This document shows positions 8,249 through 17,052 of a stretch of 64,000 nucleotides of DNA, piece by piece; within the stretch, counting starts at the first letter, position 1; each line of letters opens with the position of its first letter. Origin of the DNA: an uncultured Desulfosporosinus sp. GTDB lineage: Bacteria > Bacillota > Desulfitobacteriia > Desulfitobacteriales > Desulfitobacteriaceae. The position numbers and the translations under genes are program-made. The stretch spans positions 29,674 to 93,673 of the forward strand of contig CAKMJS010000007.1 of assembly GCA_927405585.1 (NCBI GenBank). Direction: 5' to 3'. The notes under the pieces were generated by a model. That model made no database searches and was not told where the DNA came from. It saw only the letters and a program-made list of their open reading frames with translations.

Positions 8249-8548
8249 ATGGTTATTACTGCTTATGCCTGTCCTCTTTGTCAGAGGACATATGCCCGAC
8301 AGGAAGAGACCGGAAAAGGCGAGGTCTGTTGTGCTAAAGTATCCAATTCTGAAGAAATAAGTATTTTGGGTTTGACTCGAAGAAGCTATAACATTTTAAA
8401 AATTGCCAGGATAGATACTATTGATGACGTTCGCGAAACGCCAGACAGTCATTTATTAATGCTAAAAGGCTTTGGACAGGCGAGCTTAAACGAATTACGG
8501 TATAAACTACAAGTTTACAAGGGCCAAAGAACTGAGGTAATGCTTTAA
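8249..8548 (+). CDS. Small RpoA C-terminal-domain-like protein with Cys motif
   Basis: A 99-residue protein. Residues about 35-90 follow the pattern of the RNA polymerase alpha-subunit C-terminal domain, a helix-hairpin-helix fold: LGLTRRSYNILKIARIDTI, then LMLKGFGQASLNELRYKL, matching LTVRSxNCLKRAGI and the NLGRKSLEEVK-type loop. The N-terminus carries CPLC and a downstream CC pair that could bind zinc. GGAGAGG lies upstream of ATG. It precedes the sigma-54 activator by about 140 bases. It is too short to be RpoA and is free-standing. It may be a DNA-binding or polymerase-interacting accessory; that role is inferred from fold resemblance alone. Confidence 0.65.
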   Translation: MVITAYACPLCQRTYARQEETGKGEVCCAKVSNSEEISILGLTRRSYNILKIARIDTIDDVRETPDSHLLMLKGFGQASLNELRYKLQVYKGQRTEVML

Positions 8549-8621
8549 GGCGATTCTTTCCATTCGAAATTATTGGTAAATATGCAGTGATTTTCTCCCT
8601 TTTACTCCCTTCTTCATAGGA

Positions 8622-8650
8622 TTGACTTGTCTATAAAATTGTCATAAGCT
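8622..8650 (+). promoter_or_regulatory. Possible sigma-A promoter for the sigma-54 activator gene
   Basis: TTGACT, a 17-base spacer and TAAGCT lie 38 bases before the start codon at 8688. The -35 box is good and the -10 box weak. Confidence 0.35.
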
Positions 8651-8687
8651 CTAAATAGTAGGGTCTTAGTGGAAGGGGTTAACGGGG

Positions 8688-10433
8688 ATGTTTATTCGTA
8701 GCCAAGTAGAGCGGATGGCTGAAGAAGAGAATGCTGCGATCTTAGGGATCAACCTTTTAAATGAAATTGTGATTTGCAATCAAGCTGCAGCCAAATTATT
8801 AGATTGTAAGGTGGCAGAAATCGTCGGCAAAGATCTGTGGCAACTCTTACCAGAGGATACACTTCCTCAAATTAGAGACTCAGAAGCGATCGAATTTAAC
8901 AAGTTAAGCCCCTTTGGCAACAAAATGATTATCGCCAGTCGCATGCCGTTTTGTGATGATCAAGGGCGCGTGATCGGCGCTGTGGCTTTTTTACAGGATA
9001 TGACAGAATATGAGGAACTAAAAGGTAAAGTCAACACTCTGCAGGAGGTGCGTATCCTTCTCACAGCGATTATTAATTCAACCCAGGATGCCATTTCTGT
9101 GGTGGATGAAAATGGACTTGGAATATTAATCAACCCAGCGTATACCCGGTTGACAGGTTTGACAGCGGAAAACGTCATTGGTAAATCCCCGACAGTGGAC
9201 ATTGCTGAAGGCGAAAGTATGCACATCCAGGTATTACGAACAAGCCAAGCCGTTAAAGGCGTTTCAATGAAAGTTGGACCTAAACGTAAAGAAGTGATCG
9301 TCAATGTTGCTCCTATCATCGTTTCGGGGCAATTACGAGGAACGGTTGGCGTGATTCATGATGTGTCTGAGATTCATAAACTATCCGAGGAATTGGAAAA
9401 GGCAAAACGATTGATTCGTCACTTAGAAGCAAAATTTACGTTCACTGATATTATAGGCGATAGTGAAGCGATTAAAGCAACGATAGAACAAGCAGGACGA
9501 GCAGCAGTGACTCCAGCGACCGTTCTCTTACGCGGGGAAAGCGGGACGGGCAAAGAACTGTTTGCCCATGCTATTCATCGCTCAAGCGAACGACGAAAGG
9601 GACAGTTTATCCGAGTTAATTGTGCTGCCTTAGCGGATAGTTTATTGGAGAGCGAGTTATTTGGTTATGTCGAAGGGGCTTTCACGGGAGCCAAACGTGG
9701 CGGTAAAGTGGGTCTTTTTGAAGAAGCAAACGGGGGAACCATATTTCTCGATGAGATAGGAGAAATCAGTCAGAATCTTCAAACGAAGCTCTTACGCGTT
9801 CTTCAAGAACGGGAAATTGTAAAGGTTGGAGATAATCGTGCCTTCAACGTAAATGTCCGGGTCATTGCAGCTACGAATGCTAATTTGGAAGTGAAGTTAC
9901 GAGCGGGTAAGTTTCGTGAAGATTTGTATTATCGTTTAAATGTAATACCTATCATCATTCCCCCTCTTAGACAACGCCGAGACGATATTCCCTTACTTGT
10001 CCAGCATCTGATTGGGAGTTTTAATCAGGACTATGGTCGATGTGTCGAGCGAGTCAGTGAGGAGGCCATGCAAATATTAATGGAGTATCATTGGCCGGGA
10101 AATGTGCGTGAATTAGAAAACATTTTGGGTCGAGCAATTATCAACATGCGAGTCGGTGAAACGGTTGTGGAAAAACACCATCTTCCGGTTTTGGCCTTGC
10201 CGCTTGTCAATTACTCGGATGAGAATTTTGTTGACTTGGCGGAGTCTGAGTTATCTGCGGTTGAAGGCGGATTTGATGGATTGCAGCGGCAGTGGGAACG
10301 TTCTCTCCTCTTAGCAACGTTACAAAGAACGGGGGGGAATAAAACAAAGGCCGCCCTACAGCTAAAAATGTCAATTCGAAATCTTTACTACAAACTTGAA
10401 AGAAATGGATTAATCGAAAAGAATTATAACTGA
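8688..10433 (+). CDS. Sigma-54-dependent activator with PAS domains (BkdR/RocR-like)
   Basis: A 581-residue enhancer-binding protein. The N-terminal ~230 residues hold two PAS-type sensor regions (the second begins near [20 protein letters not shown]). The AAA+ core has Walker A GESGTGKE at about 283, the sigma-54 contact loop GAFTGA at about 330, and Walker [14 protein letters not shown] Fis-type HTH closes the protein ([20 protein letters not shown]). This architecture matches BkdR and RocR, which switch on amino acid catabolism in Bacillus. A sigma-54 promoter lies 340 bases downstream, before leucine dehydrogenase, so activation of that gene is the natural inference. The effector bound by the PAS domains is unknown. 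Confidence 0.85.
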   Translation: MFIRSQVERMAEEENAAILGINLLNEIVICNQAAAKLLDCKVAEIVGKDLWQLLPEDTLPQIRDSEAIEFNKLSPFGNKMIIASRMPFCDDQGRVIGAVAFLQDMTEYEELKGKVNTLQEVRILLTAIINSTQDAISVVDENGLGILINPAYTRLTGLTAENVIGKSPTVDIAEGESMHIQVLRTSQAVKGVSMKVGPKRKEVIVNVAPIIVSGQLRGTVGVIHDVSEIHKLSEELEKAKRLIRHLEAKFTFTDIIGDSEAIKATIEQAGRAAVTPATVLLRGESGTGKELFAHAIHRSSERRKGQFIRVNCAALADSLLESELFGYVEGAFTGAKRGGKVGLFEEANGGTIFLDEIGEISQNLQTKLLRVLQEREIVKVGDNRAFNVNVRVIAATNANLEVKLRAGKFREDLYYRLNVIPIIIPPLRQRRDDIPLLVQHLIGSFNQDYGRCVERVSEEAMQILMEYHWPGNVRELENILGRAIINMRVGETVVEKHHLPVLALPLVNYSDENFVDLAESELSAVEGGFDGLQRQWERSLLLATLQRTGGNKTKAALQLKMSIRNLYYKLERNGLIEKNYN

Positions 10434-10439
10434 AATAAG

Positions 10440-10566
10440 AGGATTAAGAGGATTAACTCAACTAAGAGAATTTTAAATGATTAAGAGAACTAAGAGAGCT
10501 AAGAAAATTAGAGAACTTAGAGAGTTTAGAGGTTAGAACTAAGAACTAAGAACTAAGAACTAAGTA
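10440..10566. repeat. Period-7 degenerate repeat tract
   Basis: This gap is made of purine-rich units such as AAGAGGATTAAGAGG and AGAGAACTTAGAGAG, ending in four tandem copies of the heptamer AACTAAG (about 10537-10564). It codes for nothing recognisable. Similar seven-base periodicity, with other unit sequences, recurs near 20.9, 28.9 and 30.5 kb. Confidence 0.7.
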
Positions 10567-10581
10567 CACATAATGAAGATC

Positions 10582-10614
10582 AACATGCTTGCAATATATT
10601 GCAAGCATGTTTTT
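10582..10614 (+). terminator. Terminator of the activator gene
   Basis: AACATGCTTGCAATA is followed by its exact complement and five T residues: a perfect 30-base palindrome with a T-tail. It could work on both strands, and it separates the activator from leucine dehydrogenase. Confidence 0.7.
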
Positions 10615-10776
10615 GCATGATATGAAAAATACTGCACGCTTTATACTAGGAATTCATAATAATTGCAGGACTAATATATTAAGGATACCTGAAAGCAGGG
10701 GCAAGGAATCGCCCATAATCAGATAATTCCGATATCAAATAGATTTTTGCATATAAGAAGACAATTTAGTTTAATA

Positions 10777-10792
10777 TGGCATCTTTATTGCA
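10777..10792 (+). promoter_or_regulatory. Sigma-54 (-24/-12) promoter
   Basis: TGGCAT-CTTTA-TTGCA matches the consensus TGGCAC-N5-TTGCA at all but one position, with the required spacing. It lies about 40 bases before the leucine dehydrogenase start at 10830, which places transcription initiation near 10804. The neighbouring gene encodes a sigma-54 activator. The half-sites to which that activator binds were not identified. Confidence 0.8.
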
Positions 10793-10829
10793 ACACAAGT
10801 CATGCAGAGAAGGTCTGAGGAGGATGTAT

Positions 10830-11900
10830 ATGAAAATCTTTGATTACTTAGAGAAGTACGATTATGAACAACTAGTAATATGTCAGGATAAGACGTCGGG
10901 TTTGAAAGCTATAATTTGTATTCATGATACTACATTAGGACCAGCACTTGGCGGAACACGGATGTGGAATTATGATTGTGAAGAAGATGCGATACTTGAT
11001 GCCTTGCGACTGGCTAAAGGGATGACGTATAAAAATGCGGCGGCAGGTCTCAATCTTGGTGGTGGAAAAACAGTCATCATTGGTGATTCACGGACACAAA
11101 AAAGTGAAGAATTATTCCGTGCCTTCGGACGGTATGTTCAATCCTTGAATGGACGTTATATCACGGCGGAAGATGTCGGGACAACGGTTCGAGATATGGA
11201 TTGGGTTAATCTGGAGACCAAGTTTGTGACAGGGGTATCCGCTTCCTCTGGTGCTTCCGGAGATCCATCCCCTATGACAGCTCGTGGAGTATGGCGCGGG
11301 ATGAAAGCCGCCGCCAAGGAAGCTTATGGCAGTGACTCTTTAAACGGGAAAACGATTGCTGTACAAGGTTTGGGACATGTCGGATATTATTTGGCAAAAC
11401 ATTTGCATGAAGAGGGTGCCAAGCTGATTGTCACAGATATTCATGAGGATGTCATCAAACGTGTGGTTGACGAAATGGGCGCAACGGTCGTTGGATGTGA
11501 AGAAATTTTTGGAGTGGAAGCTGATATTTTCGCTCCCTGTGCTATGGGGGCAGTGATCAACGATGAAACAATTCCCCAATTAAAATTTAGAATTATTGCC
11601 GGTGCTGCCAATAATGTCCTGAAAGAAGAACGACATGGAGATCAGCTTCATGAAATGGGAATTATATATGCTCCTGACTATGTAATTAATGCCGGCGGTG
11701 TCATCAATGTTGCTGATGAATTGGCGGGCTATAATTATGAAAGAGCTTTGGCAAAAGTGGAAATGGTTTATGATAATGTTGCAAAAGTCATTGAAATTGC
11801 CAAAAGGGATAAGATCCCTACCTATAAAGCTGCGGATCGAATGGCAGAAGAACGTATTGATAAAATCGGACGGGTGCGTTCAAACTACTTAGGTAAATGA
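10830..11900 (+). CDS. bcd: Leucine (branched-chain amino acid) dehydrogenase
   Basis: A 356-residue NAD-dependent enzyme that oxidatively deaminates leucine, valine and isoleucine to 2-oxoacids. It matches Bacillus Bcd/LeuDH closely: ALGGTRMW, the catalytic-lysine region [19 protein letters not shown], the dinucleotide-binding GLGHVG and the [11 protein letters not shown] segment. The start at 10830 is chosen because GAGGAGG lies six bases before it. A longer frame reaches 10776 but would run across the sigma-54 promoter at 10777-10792, so the longer start is wrong. The 2-oxoacid products would feed the ferredoxin oxidoreductase encoded downstream. Regulation by sigma-54 and the upstream activator is strongly suggested. 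Confidence 0.92.
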   Translation: MKIFDYLEKYDYEQLVICQDKTSGLKAIICIHDTTLGPALGGTRMWNYDCEEDAILDALRLAKGMTYKNAAAGLNLGGGKTVIIGDSRTQKSEELFRAFGRYVQSLNGRYITAEDVGTTVRDMDWVNLETKFVTGVSASSGASGDPSPMTARGVWRGMKAAAKEAYGSDSLNGKTIAVQGLGHVGYYLAKHLHEEGAKLIVTDIHEDVIKRVVDEMGATVVGCEEIFGVEADIFAPCAMGAVINDETIPQLKFRIIAGAANNVLKEERHGDQLHEMGIIYAPDYVINAGGVINVADELAGYNYERALAKVEMVYDNVAKVIEIAKRDKIPTYKAADRMAEERIDKIGRVRSNYLGK

Positions 11901-11960
11901 TCCTGATTATCAGTCTATGAACTTAGCTCAAATGTTTTAGTCAATTCTTTTAAGTTTATA

Positions 11961-11990
11961 AAGGTGCCGATCCTATAGGATGGGCACCTT
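11961..11990. terminator. Near-perfect 30-base palindrome
   Basis: AAGGTGCCGATCCTA is followed by its near-exact complement; only one symmetric pair fails to match. It lies 61 bases past leucine dehydrogenase and probably ends that transcript, although the T-run is poor. The remainder of 11991-12119 shows no feature apart from the ribosome site of the next gene. Confidence 0.5.
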
Positions 11991-12119
11991 ACTTATAAAG
12001 GGTATTAACATCGCGTCGGAGAATAGCAAAGTGATGACTATGTCTTGTTATGCAATAAACTGAAATTAAGTAGCTGAGATGTTACTGCTTAACCGCAGAA
12101 GGAAAGCGAGGGAGAAATC

Positions 12120-12818
12120 ATGGCCCAAATAGAAATATATACCGGGCATTTTGGCAGTGGGAAAACGGAAGTTGTTCTCAACCGAGCACTGACCTATGCG
12201 GGACAGGGAGAGACCGTCCACCTCGTGGACCTAGATATCGTGAAACCGTATTTTCGGTCGCGAGAAGTACGATATTTTCTAAACCAGCGTGGGGTCTATT
12301 TAATTACGCCTGGAGGAGAACTGGAAAACGCGGATCTTCCCGTGATCAGTCCCAAAGTTCTGGGTACGCTGACAAGTGCGGAGGGAAAAATTCTATTCGA
12401 TGTCGGAGGAGATTCGATGGGGGCCACTGCCTTGGGGGCCTTTGCTCAACTGATTGAACGCCAAGGCTATGAGATGCTTTTTGTTTTAAACCCTTATCGC
12501 CCGTTCACCAAAGATAACGCTATGGTGATTAATATGTTAAACGACATTGAAGCAGCTTCTCGCTTAAAAGTAAGTGGGATTATTAGTAATCCCAATCTCG
12601 GGCGAGGAACTTTGCTAGAGGATCTGCGCCTTGGATTGCCACTAGTTCAAGAGATGGCGAAAGCGTTAGAGCTACCCATCTCATGGACGGCGATCACCGA
12701 GAGGTATTCTGATCTGCTGGCTGCTGAAATAGAAGGACCGGTACAAGCGGTTAGAAATTATCTGTTACCCCCTTGGGAACTGGAAGAAGGGCAAGTCTTC
12801 CAAATGGATCCTAAGTAA
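12120..12818 (+). CDS. P-loop ATPase of the 2-oxoacid oxidoreductase operon
   Basis: A 232-residue nucleotide-binding protein with an N-terminal Walker A motif (GHFGSGKTEVVL) and VDLDIVKPYFRSRE, the pattern of ParA/MinD/CobQ-type P-loop proteins. A second conserved stretch, ILFDVGGDSMGA, is the likely Walker B. It begins the operon (GAGGGAG before ATG) and ends a few bases before the ferredoxin subunit gene, so it is almost certainly co-expressed with the oxidoreductase. It may help to insert a cofactor or to couple metabolism to a partner. No function is established from the sequence. Confidence 0.75.
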   Translation: MAQIEIYTGHFGSGKTEVVLNRALTYAGQGETVHLVDLDIVKPYFRSREVRYFLNQRGVYLITPGGELENADLPVISPKVLGTLTSAEGKILFDVGGDSMGATALGAFAQLIERQGYEMLFVLNPYRPFTKDNAMVINMLNDIEAASRLKVSGIISNPNLGRGTLLEDLRLGLPLVQEMAKALELPISWTAITERYSDLLAAEIEGPVQAVRNYLLPPWELEEGQVFQMDPK

Positions 12819-12846
12819 GATGGCCACAACTAAGGAGGGACAAATT

Positions 12847-13062
12847 ATGCTAAAAGTTGAATTTGATGAAGACCGCTGTAAAGGGTGTGAGCTTTGTACA
12901 GACGCCTGCCCGAAAAACATCGTGATTATGGCAGAGCATTTCAATGCGATGGGCTTCCATCCGGCCACAGTTGTCGAGCAGGAAAAATGTATTTCCTGCG
13001 GCTTCTGTGCCAGAATGTGTCCAGATGTGGTGATCACGGTTCGAAAGGAGGAGAAAAAGTAA
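12847..13062 (+). CDS. 2-oxoacid:ferredoxin oxidoreductase, ferredoxin (delta) subunit
   Basis: A 71-residue 8-Fe ferredoxin subunit. Two CxxCxxCxxxCP clusters (CKGCELCTDACP and CISCGFCARMCP) bind two [4Fe-4S] centres that pass electrons from the oxidised 2-oxoacid. The start at 12847 is preferred over an ATG at 12820 because AAGGAGGGA precedes it by seven bases. The stop overlaps the next start (TAATG), which indicates translational coupling to the alpha subunit. The subunit make-up is that of 2-ketoisovalerate (VOR) or 2-oxoglutarate (KOR) oxidoreductases. Proximity to leucine dehydrogenase favours branched-chain 2-oxoacids. Confidence 0.88.
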   Translation: MLKVEFDEDRCKGCELCTDACPKNIVIMAEHFNAMGFHPATVVEQEKCISCGFCARMCPDVVITVRKEEKK

Positions 13063-14132
13063 TGGCTAAGGTACTTATGAAAGGAAATGAGGCATTAGGG
13101 GAAGCCGCGATTCGCGCTGGCTGTCGGTACTTTTTCGGGTATCCTATTACCCCCCAAAATGAAATTCCCCAGTATCTGGCTAAGCGCCTACCAGAAGTCG
13201 GAGGGGTTTTTCTCCAGGCAGAGTCTGAAATTGCAGCGATTAATATGGTTTATGGGGCAGCAGGCTCCGGGGCGCGTGTTATGACCTCCTCATCTAGCCC
13301 GGGAATCAGTCTTAAACAAGAAGGGATTACCTACATTGCAGGCGCGGAGCTCCCTTGCGTGATTGTAAATATGCAGCGCGGAGGACCGGGACTTGGTAGC
13401 ATTCAACCTGCTCAATCGGATTATTTTCAAGCAGTCAAAGGTGGTGGGCACGGGGATTATAAGCTGCTCGTTCTGGCCCCTGCCACCATTCAGGAAATGG
13501 TCGATATGATGGGTAAAGCCTTTGACCTAGCGGATGAATATCGCAATCCCGTGATGATCCTAGGGGATGGGATACTCGGACAAATGATGGAAGGTGTGGA
13601 GTTTCCGGCAGAGGAAACGGCTCTGACCTTAGCAGAAAAACCGTGGGCAACGACAGGGGCTAAGGGTCGTAAGCCGAATTTGATCAACTCGTTATTCCTT
13701 GACCCGGTAGAACTTGAGCAACATAATCATCACCTGCAACGTAAATATGACCGTATGGCCAAAGAAGTTCTCTGGGAGAACTATCGGACAGACGATGCGG
13801 AAGTGGTTTTAGTTGGCTATGGATCATCGGCGAGGATTGCCAAAGCAGCAGTAGATTTGGCGAGAGCCCATGGGATTAAGGCGGGGTTATTTCGTCCAAT
13901 TACCCTCTTCCCTTTTCCTAAAGCAGCTCTTCAGGAAGCTTGTAAGCAGGCAAACCATGTGCTTACTGTAGAGATGAGTATGGGTCAACTTGTGGAAGAC
14001 GTTCGTTACAACCTCGAATTTAAAGTTCCTGTGCATTTTTATGGACGCTCAGGAGGGATGGTTCCGACCACCCGTGCTGTCTTGGAAGAAATTATTCGCT
14101 GGGCTCATAGCGGGGAGGAGGATAAGGCATGA
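13062..14132 (+). CDS. 2-oxoacid:ferredoxin oxidoreductase, alpha subunit
   Basis: A 356-residue subunit carrying the pyrimidine-binding and transketolase C-terminal-like domains. The N-terminus ([25 protein letters not shown]) is typical of KorA/VorB chains, followed by [13 protein letters not shown] and the QRGGPGLG loop. It catalyses the TPP- and CoA-dependent oxidative decarboxylation of 2-oxoacids together with the next two gene products. The start overlaps the ferredoxin stop (TAATG). The end overlaps the next start (ATGA at 14129). A longer frame open to 12894 is out of register with the ferredoxin gene and is not used. Confidence 0.9.
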   Translation: MAKVLMKGNEALGEAAIRAGCRYFFGYPITPQNEIPQYLAKRLPEVGGVFLQAESEIAAINMVYGAAGSGARVMTSSSSPGISLKQEGITYIAGAELPCVIVNMQRGGPGLGSIQPAQSDYFQAVKGGGHGDYKLLVLAPATIQEMVDMMGKAFDLADEYRNPVMILGDGILGQMMEGVEFPAEETALTLAEKPWATTGAKGRKPNLINSLFLDPVELEQHNHHLQRKYDRMAKEVLWENYRTDDAEVVLVGYGSSARIAKAAVDLARAHGIKAGLFRPITLFPFPKAALQEACKQANHVLTVEMSMGQLVEDVRYNLEFKVPVHFYGRSGGMVPTTRAVLEEIIRWAHSGEEDKA

Positions 14133-14878
14133 TCACTGTTTTTGAACGCCCCAAAGCCCTAACTGCGGTCAAAACACATTATTGTCCGGGGTGTACGCAT
14201 GGAATCATCCACCGTTTAGTGGCGGAAGTTATCGATGAACTAGGCGTACAAGAAGAGACGATCGGGGTATCCCCGGTTGGATGTGCTGTCTTGGCCTATA
14301 ACTACTTTGACGTTGATATGCAAGAAGCTGCTCATGGCCGGGCACCAGCTGTCGCCACGGGGATCAAGCGAGTCCATCCCGATAAGGTTGTGTTTACGTA
14401 TCAGGGTGATGGTGATTTGGCTTCTATTGGCACTGCTGAAATTGTGCATGCGGCTGCCAGAAGCGAGAAAATAACCACGATCTTTGTCAATAATGCCACC
14501 TATGGCATGACGGGTGGACAAATGGCCCCTACGACGCTCGTCGGGCAAGTAAGCACCACCTCTCCTAGGGGGAGAGATTCTGCGATCCAAGGATACCCTA
14601 TACGTGTGTCTGAGATGCTCGCTACTATAGAAGGCGCGGTCTATATCGCCCGAGTCTCTGTGCATAATCCTCAAGAAGTCGCCAAAGCAAAGAAGGCGAT
14701 CAAAACGGCTTTCGAATTACAAATAGCAGGGCGTGGGTTTACATTAGTTGAGATCTTATCAACCTGTCCAACGAACTGGGGGTACTCGCCAAAGGATGCT
14801 TTAAAATGGTTAGTGGATAACATGATTCCGATATATCCGCTCGGCGTCAAAAAAACGCTAGAGGAGGGGAAGTCATAA
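14129..14878 (+). CDS. 2-oxoacid:ferredoxin oxidoreductase, beta (TPP-binding) subunit
   Basis: A 249-residue TPP-binding subunit. The signature GDGDLASIG...NN ([18 protein letters not shown], then [19 protein letters not shown]) coordinates Mg-TPP, and the N-terminal HYCPGCTHG cysteines are the usual iron-sulfur/zinc-like pair of this subunit type. It overlaps its neighbours by four bases upstream and one base downstream (TAATG), a tightly coupled operon. Substrate preference within the 2-oxoacid family cannot be fixed by eye. Position downstream of leucine dehydrogenase supports 2-ketoisovalerate-type acids. Confidence 0.9.
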   Translation: MITVFERPKALTAVKTHYCPGCTHGIIHRLVAEVIDELGVQEETIGVSPVGCAVLAYNYFDVDMQEAAHGRAPAVATGIKRVHPDKVVFTYQGDGDLASIGTAEIVHAAARSEKITTIFVNNATYGMTGGQMAPTTLVGQVSTTSPRGRDSAIQGYPIRVSEMLATIEGAVYIARVSVHNPQEVAKAKKAIKTAFELQIAGRGFTLVEILSTCPTNWGYSPKDALKWLVDNMIPIYPLGVKKTLEEGKS

Positions 14879-15423
14879 TGCTACAAGAGATTATCCTGGC
14901 TGGCTTTGGGGGTCAAGGGGTTATGTCGATGGGTCAACTTCTTGCTTATGCAGGGCTCGTCGAAGATAAACATGTGAGCTGGATTCCTTCCTACGGGCCA
15001 GAAATGCGCGGCGGAACGGCCAATTGTTCGGTCACGATTTCAGATGTCGAGGTGAGTTCACCGATTATTACCGAACCCGATACGCTGATAGTATTGAACC
15101 GTCCTTCCCTAGAGAAGTTTGAAAAAGATGTCAAACCCGGTGGATTGTTACTCATTAACTCTTCCTTGATTGACATAGAACCCCAGCGTCATGATCTTAA
15201 GGTGTTAACGATTCCTGCTTCGGAGCTTGCCAATGAGAGGTTGGGAAACTCACGGGTTTCTAATATGATTATTCTCGGTGCTTTTGTGGGGTTGACTGGC
15301 GCGGTGACGATCGAATCGGTGATTGGGGCATTAAAGAAAGTCCTGCCGGAATACCGACATAATCTCATCCCACTGAACCGTCAAGCGTTAGAGATAGGAA
15401 TTGAGTTGGCGAAAGGGATTTAA
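14878..15423 (+). CDS. 2-oxoacid:ferredoxin oxidoreductase, gamma subunit
   Basis: A 181-residue gamma subunit. The opening GFGGQGVMSMGQLLAYAG and the SYGPEMRGGTANCSV segment are hallmarks of pyruvate/ketoisovalerate oxidoreductase gamma chains. It is the last gene of the operon: ferredoxin, alpha, beta, gamma. A strong terminator follows at 15440. Products would be acyl-CoA, CO2 and reduced ferredoxin for energy metabolism. Confidence 0.9.
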   Translation: MLQEIILAGFGGQGVMSMGQLLAYAGLVEDKHVSWIPSYGPEMRGGTANCSVTISDVEVSSPIITEPDTLIVLNRPSLEKFEKDVKPGGLLLINSSLIDIEPQRHDLKVLTIPASELANERLGNSRVSNMIILGAFVGLTGAVTIESVIGALKKVLPEYRHNLIPLNRQALEIGIELAKGI

Positions 15424-15439
15424 GGGGAATATAAGCAGT

Positions 15440-15484
15440 AATCAACGAAGGGGCAATTTATTGAATTGCTCCTTCGTTGATTTT
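15440..15484 (+). terminator. Terminator of the oxidoreductase operon
   Basis: A 19-base arm beginning AATCAACGAAGG pairs with its complement (one mismatch) around a 5-6 base loop and is followed by TTTT. It lies 17 bases past the gamma subunit stop. Confidence 0.7.
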
Positions 15485-15493
15485 CCATCTTTT

Positions 15494-15537
15494 GGGACAA
15501 GTGGGACACTGGGACAAGGGGACAGGTTTCTTGTCCC
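15494..15537 (+). repeat. GGGACA-type palindromic repeat, copy 1
   Basis: Successive GGGACAAG/GGGACACT units lead into a 27-base block at 15511-15537 that starts GGGACAAGG, centres on GACAGG and ends TTCTTGTCCC. A near-identical block lies inverted at 16206-16232 on the other side of nudF (one mismatch), and a third copy is at 45727-45752. This is a dispersed, mobile-looking short repeat. Confidence 0.7.
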
Positions 15538-15647
15538 AGTCCTGACCCAACCGTTCCCTCTGAGAATTAGGGTCTTTCAACTTTTTGAAAAAGAAAAATT
15601 GTCTTTTTGAGCATGATATAGGGTAAAATAACTTAGAAGTGTTGTGT

Positions 15648-16202
15648 ATGAAAGAAGGAAACGCAGTGGATGAGCAGAATCGCAAAGAAGAACGCATTGG
15701 GGGAGAAGTACTATTTAAAGGACGAATGCTCCGTGTGGAACGGGATACGGTTCGATTACCCAATGGACTTGAGACATCGCGCGAAGTCATCAGGCATCCA
15801 GGAGCGGTGGCGGTGATTGCTTTGCAGGATCAGCAGGTGCTCCTAGTTCGACAATACCGATATGCCATTGCCCAAGAAACCTTAGAAATCCCTGCAGGGA
15901 AAATCGACCCAGAGGAACCTCCCCTAGATTGTGCTATAAGAGAACTCCGTGAGGAAACTGGATACCGTGGGACTATGGAACATGTCAGTACCTTTTATAC
16001 GACGCCAGGTTTTACAGATGAAGTGATGCACCTGTACCTTGCTCAAGATTTGGTCTGGGATCCACTGACTCCGGATGATGATGAATTTATTGGCGTAGAA
16101 AGAATACCCTGGGTGGAAGCCGTCCAAAAGGCACAACGTAGTGAGTTTAACGACGCTAAAACGATTCTTGGAATTTTGCTTGTCAATGGTCGGATCGGAT
16201 GA
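15648..16202 (+). CDS. nudF: ADP-ribose pyrophosphatase (Nudix)
   Basis: A Nudix hydrolase of about 184 residues that cleaves ADP-ribose to AMP and ribose-5-phosphate. The Nudix box G-x5-E-x7-REUxEExGU is complete: GKIDPEE followed by RELREETGY. The upstream LVRQYRYA and the downstream TTPGFTDEVMHLYLA are typical of the NudF subfamily. The start is uncertain: ATG at 15648 is used here, but GTG at 15666 has a better ribosome site (AAGGAA) and could be the real start, and a GTG at 15639 is also in frame. The gene is bounded by an inverted pair of GGGACA repeats. Confidence 0.87.
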   Translation: MKEGNAVDEQNRKEERIGGEVLFKGRMLRVERDTVRLPNGLETSREVIRHPGAVAVIALQDQQVLLVRQYRYAIAQETLEIPAGKIDPEEPPLDCAIRELREETGYRGTMEHVSTFYTTPGFTDEVMHLYLAQDLVWDPLTPDDDEFIGVERIPWVEAVQKAQRSEFNDAKTILGILLVNGRIG

Positions 16203-16205
16203 AAT

Positions 16206-16232
16206 GGGACAAGAAACCTGTCCCCCTGTCCC
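16206..16232 (-). repeat. GGGACA-type palindromic repeat, copy 2 (inverted)
   Basis: The reverse complement of the block at 15511-15537 with a single mismatch. It begins four bases after the nudF stop. The two copies bracket nudF as inverted repeats about 670 bases apart. Confidence 0.75.
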
Positions 16233-16297
16233 AATTTAGGTTATGGACATACTTTCCCTATTCGTGGAATAAAATTCCATAGGACGTAAGGGGAGGA

Positions 16298-16906
16298 ATG
16301 CTGAGGATGTGGAAAAAGCTAGGTGAACACATTCGACAATATTGGGTCATATATCTCACGCTGTCAAGTGTTTATCTTGCAGGTGTGGTGTTTGGGGCAG
16401 TCGGAGTCGGTGCCTTGGGGGTAACAGAAACCTCTCAATTAGGAAAATTTTTGGACACACTCTTAAAAAGCCAGCCGCAAGCTCTTGATCCAATTTTCTT
16501 AGGGCAACTTGCCAGGGATATGTTTATTATGATGGCTGGAATTTGGATCTTAGGACTCACGATTATTGGTGCCCCATTGATTTATCTCATAGTCTTTACA
16601 CGGGGTTTTATTCTTGGGTTTACCGTCAGTTTTATCCTTGGAGTAAAAGGGACGCTGGGACTCGGCTTGATTCTAGTGACTGTTGTTGTTCCCGCCTTTT
16701 TGGCTATTCCATTACTGCTGCTTGGAGCAGGACTCGCTACAATATTTTCATTTTTGTTACTTCGAGGCAAGGCTAGGGGGGAATCCCTACGCAGAGAATT
16801 TTTATATTACACGGGTGCAGCAACGTTTGTTACAATTGGAGCAGTGGCTGTTGGGGTTGTGCAAGGCTATTTTTCAATTCTCGGCGTTCGTTTTTTTGGC
16901 CTGTAG
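16298..16906 (+). CDS. spoIIM: Stage II sporulation protein M
   Basis: A 202-residue polytopic membrane protein with about five hydrophobic segments (roughly 19-38, 70-92, 98-120, 124-150 and 168-195). It has the SpoIIM/DUF95 pattern: a first helix starting YWVIYLTLSSVYLAGVVFG, then FTRGFILGFTVSFILG. In Bacillus SpoIIM acts with SpoIID and SpoIIP in peptidoglycan hydrolysis during forespore engulfment. AGGGGAGGA lies directly before ATG. It sits upstream of ald and the xerD group. The assignment is good. No sporulation promoter was clearly identified. Confidence 0.85.
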   Translation: MLRMWKKLGEHIRQYWVIYLTLSSVYLAGVVFGAVGVGALGVTETSQLGKFLDTLLKSQPQALDPIFLGQLARDMFIMMAGIWILGLTIIGAPLIYLIVFTRGFILGFTVSFILGVKGTLGLGLILVTVVVPAFLAIPLLLLGAGLATIFSFLLLRGKARGESLRREFLYYTGAATFVTIGAVAVGVVQGYFSILGVRFFGL

Positions 16907-16984
16907 TAGTTTATAATAATGTGCTTACTATTAGGGAAGTCTCATAGGCTCCTCTAGTGGATTGCTAGAGAACATTAAAACTGC

Positions 16985-17014
16985 TTGCGTACGGTATAAT
17001 AATTGCATTATAAT
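16985..17014 (+). promoter_or_regulatory. Sigma-A-type promoter of ald
   Basis: TTGCGT, an 18-base spacer and TATAAT lie about 40 bases before the ald start. Confidence 0.55.
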
Positions 17015-17052
17015 ATATAGACGAGGGTTAATGATTAAATGGAGGTACTGTT

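Noticed and set aside
10776..10829. Extended N-terminus for leucine dehydrogenase
   Set aside because: It would translate the sigma-54 promoter; homologous proteins begin at the residue encoded at 10830, which has the ribosome site.
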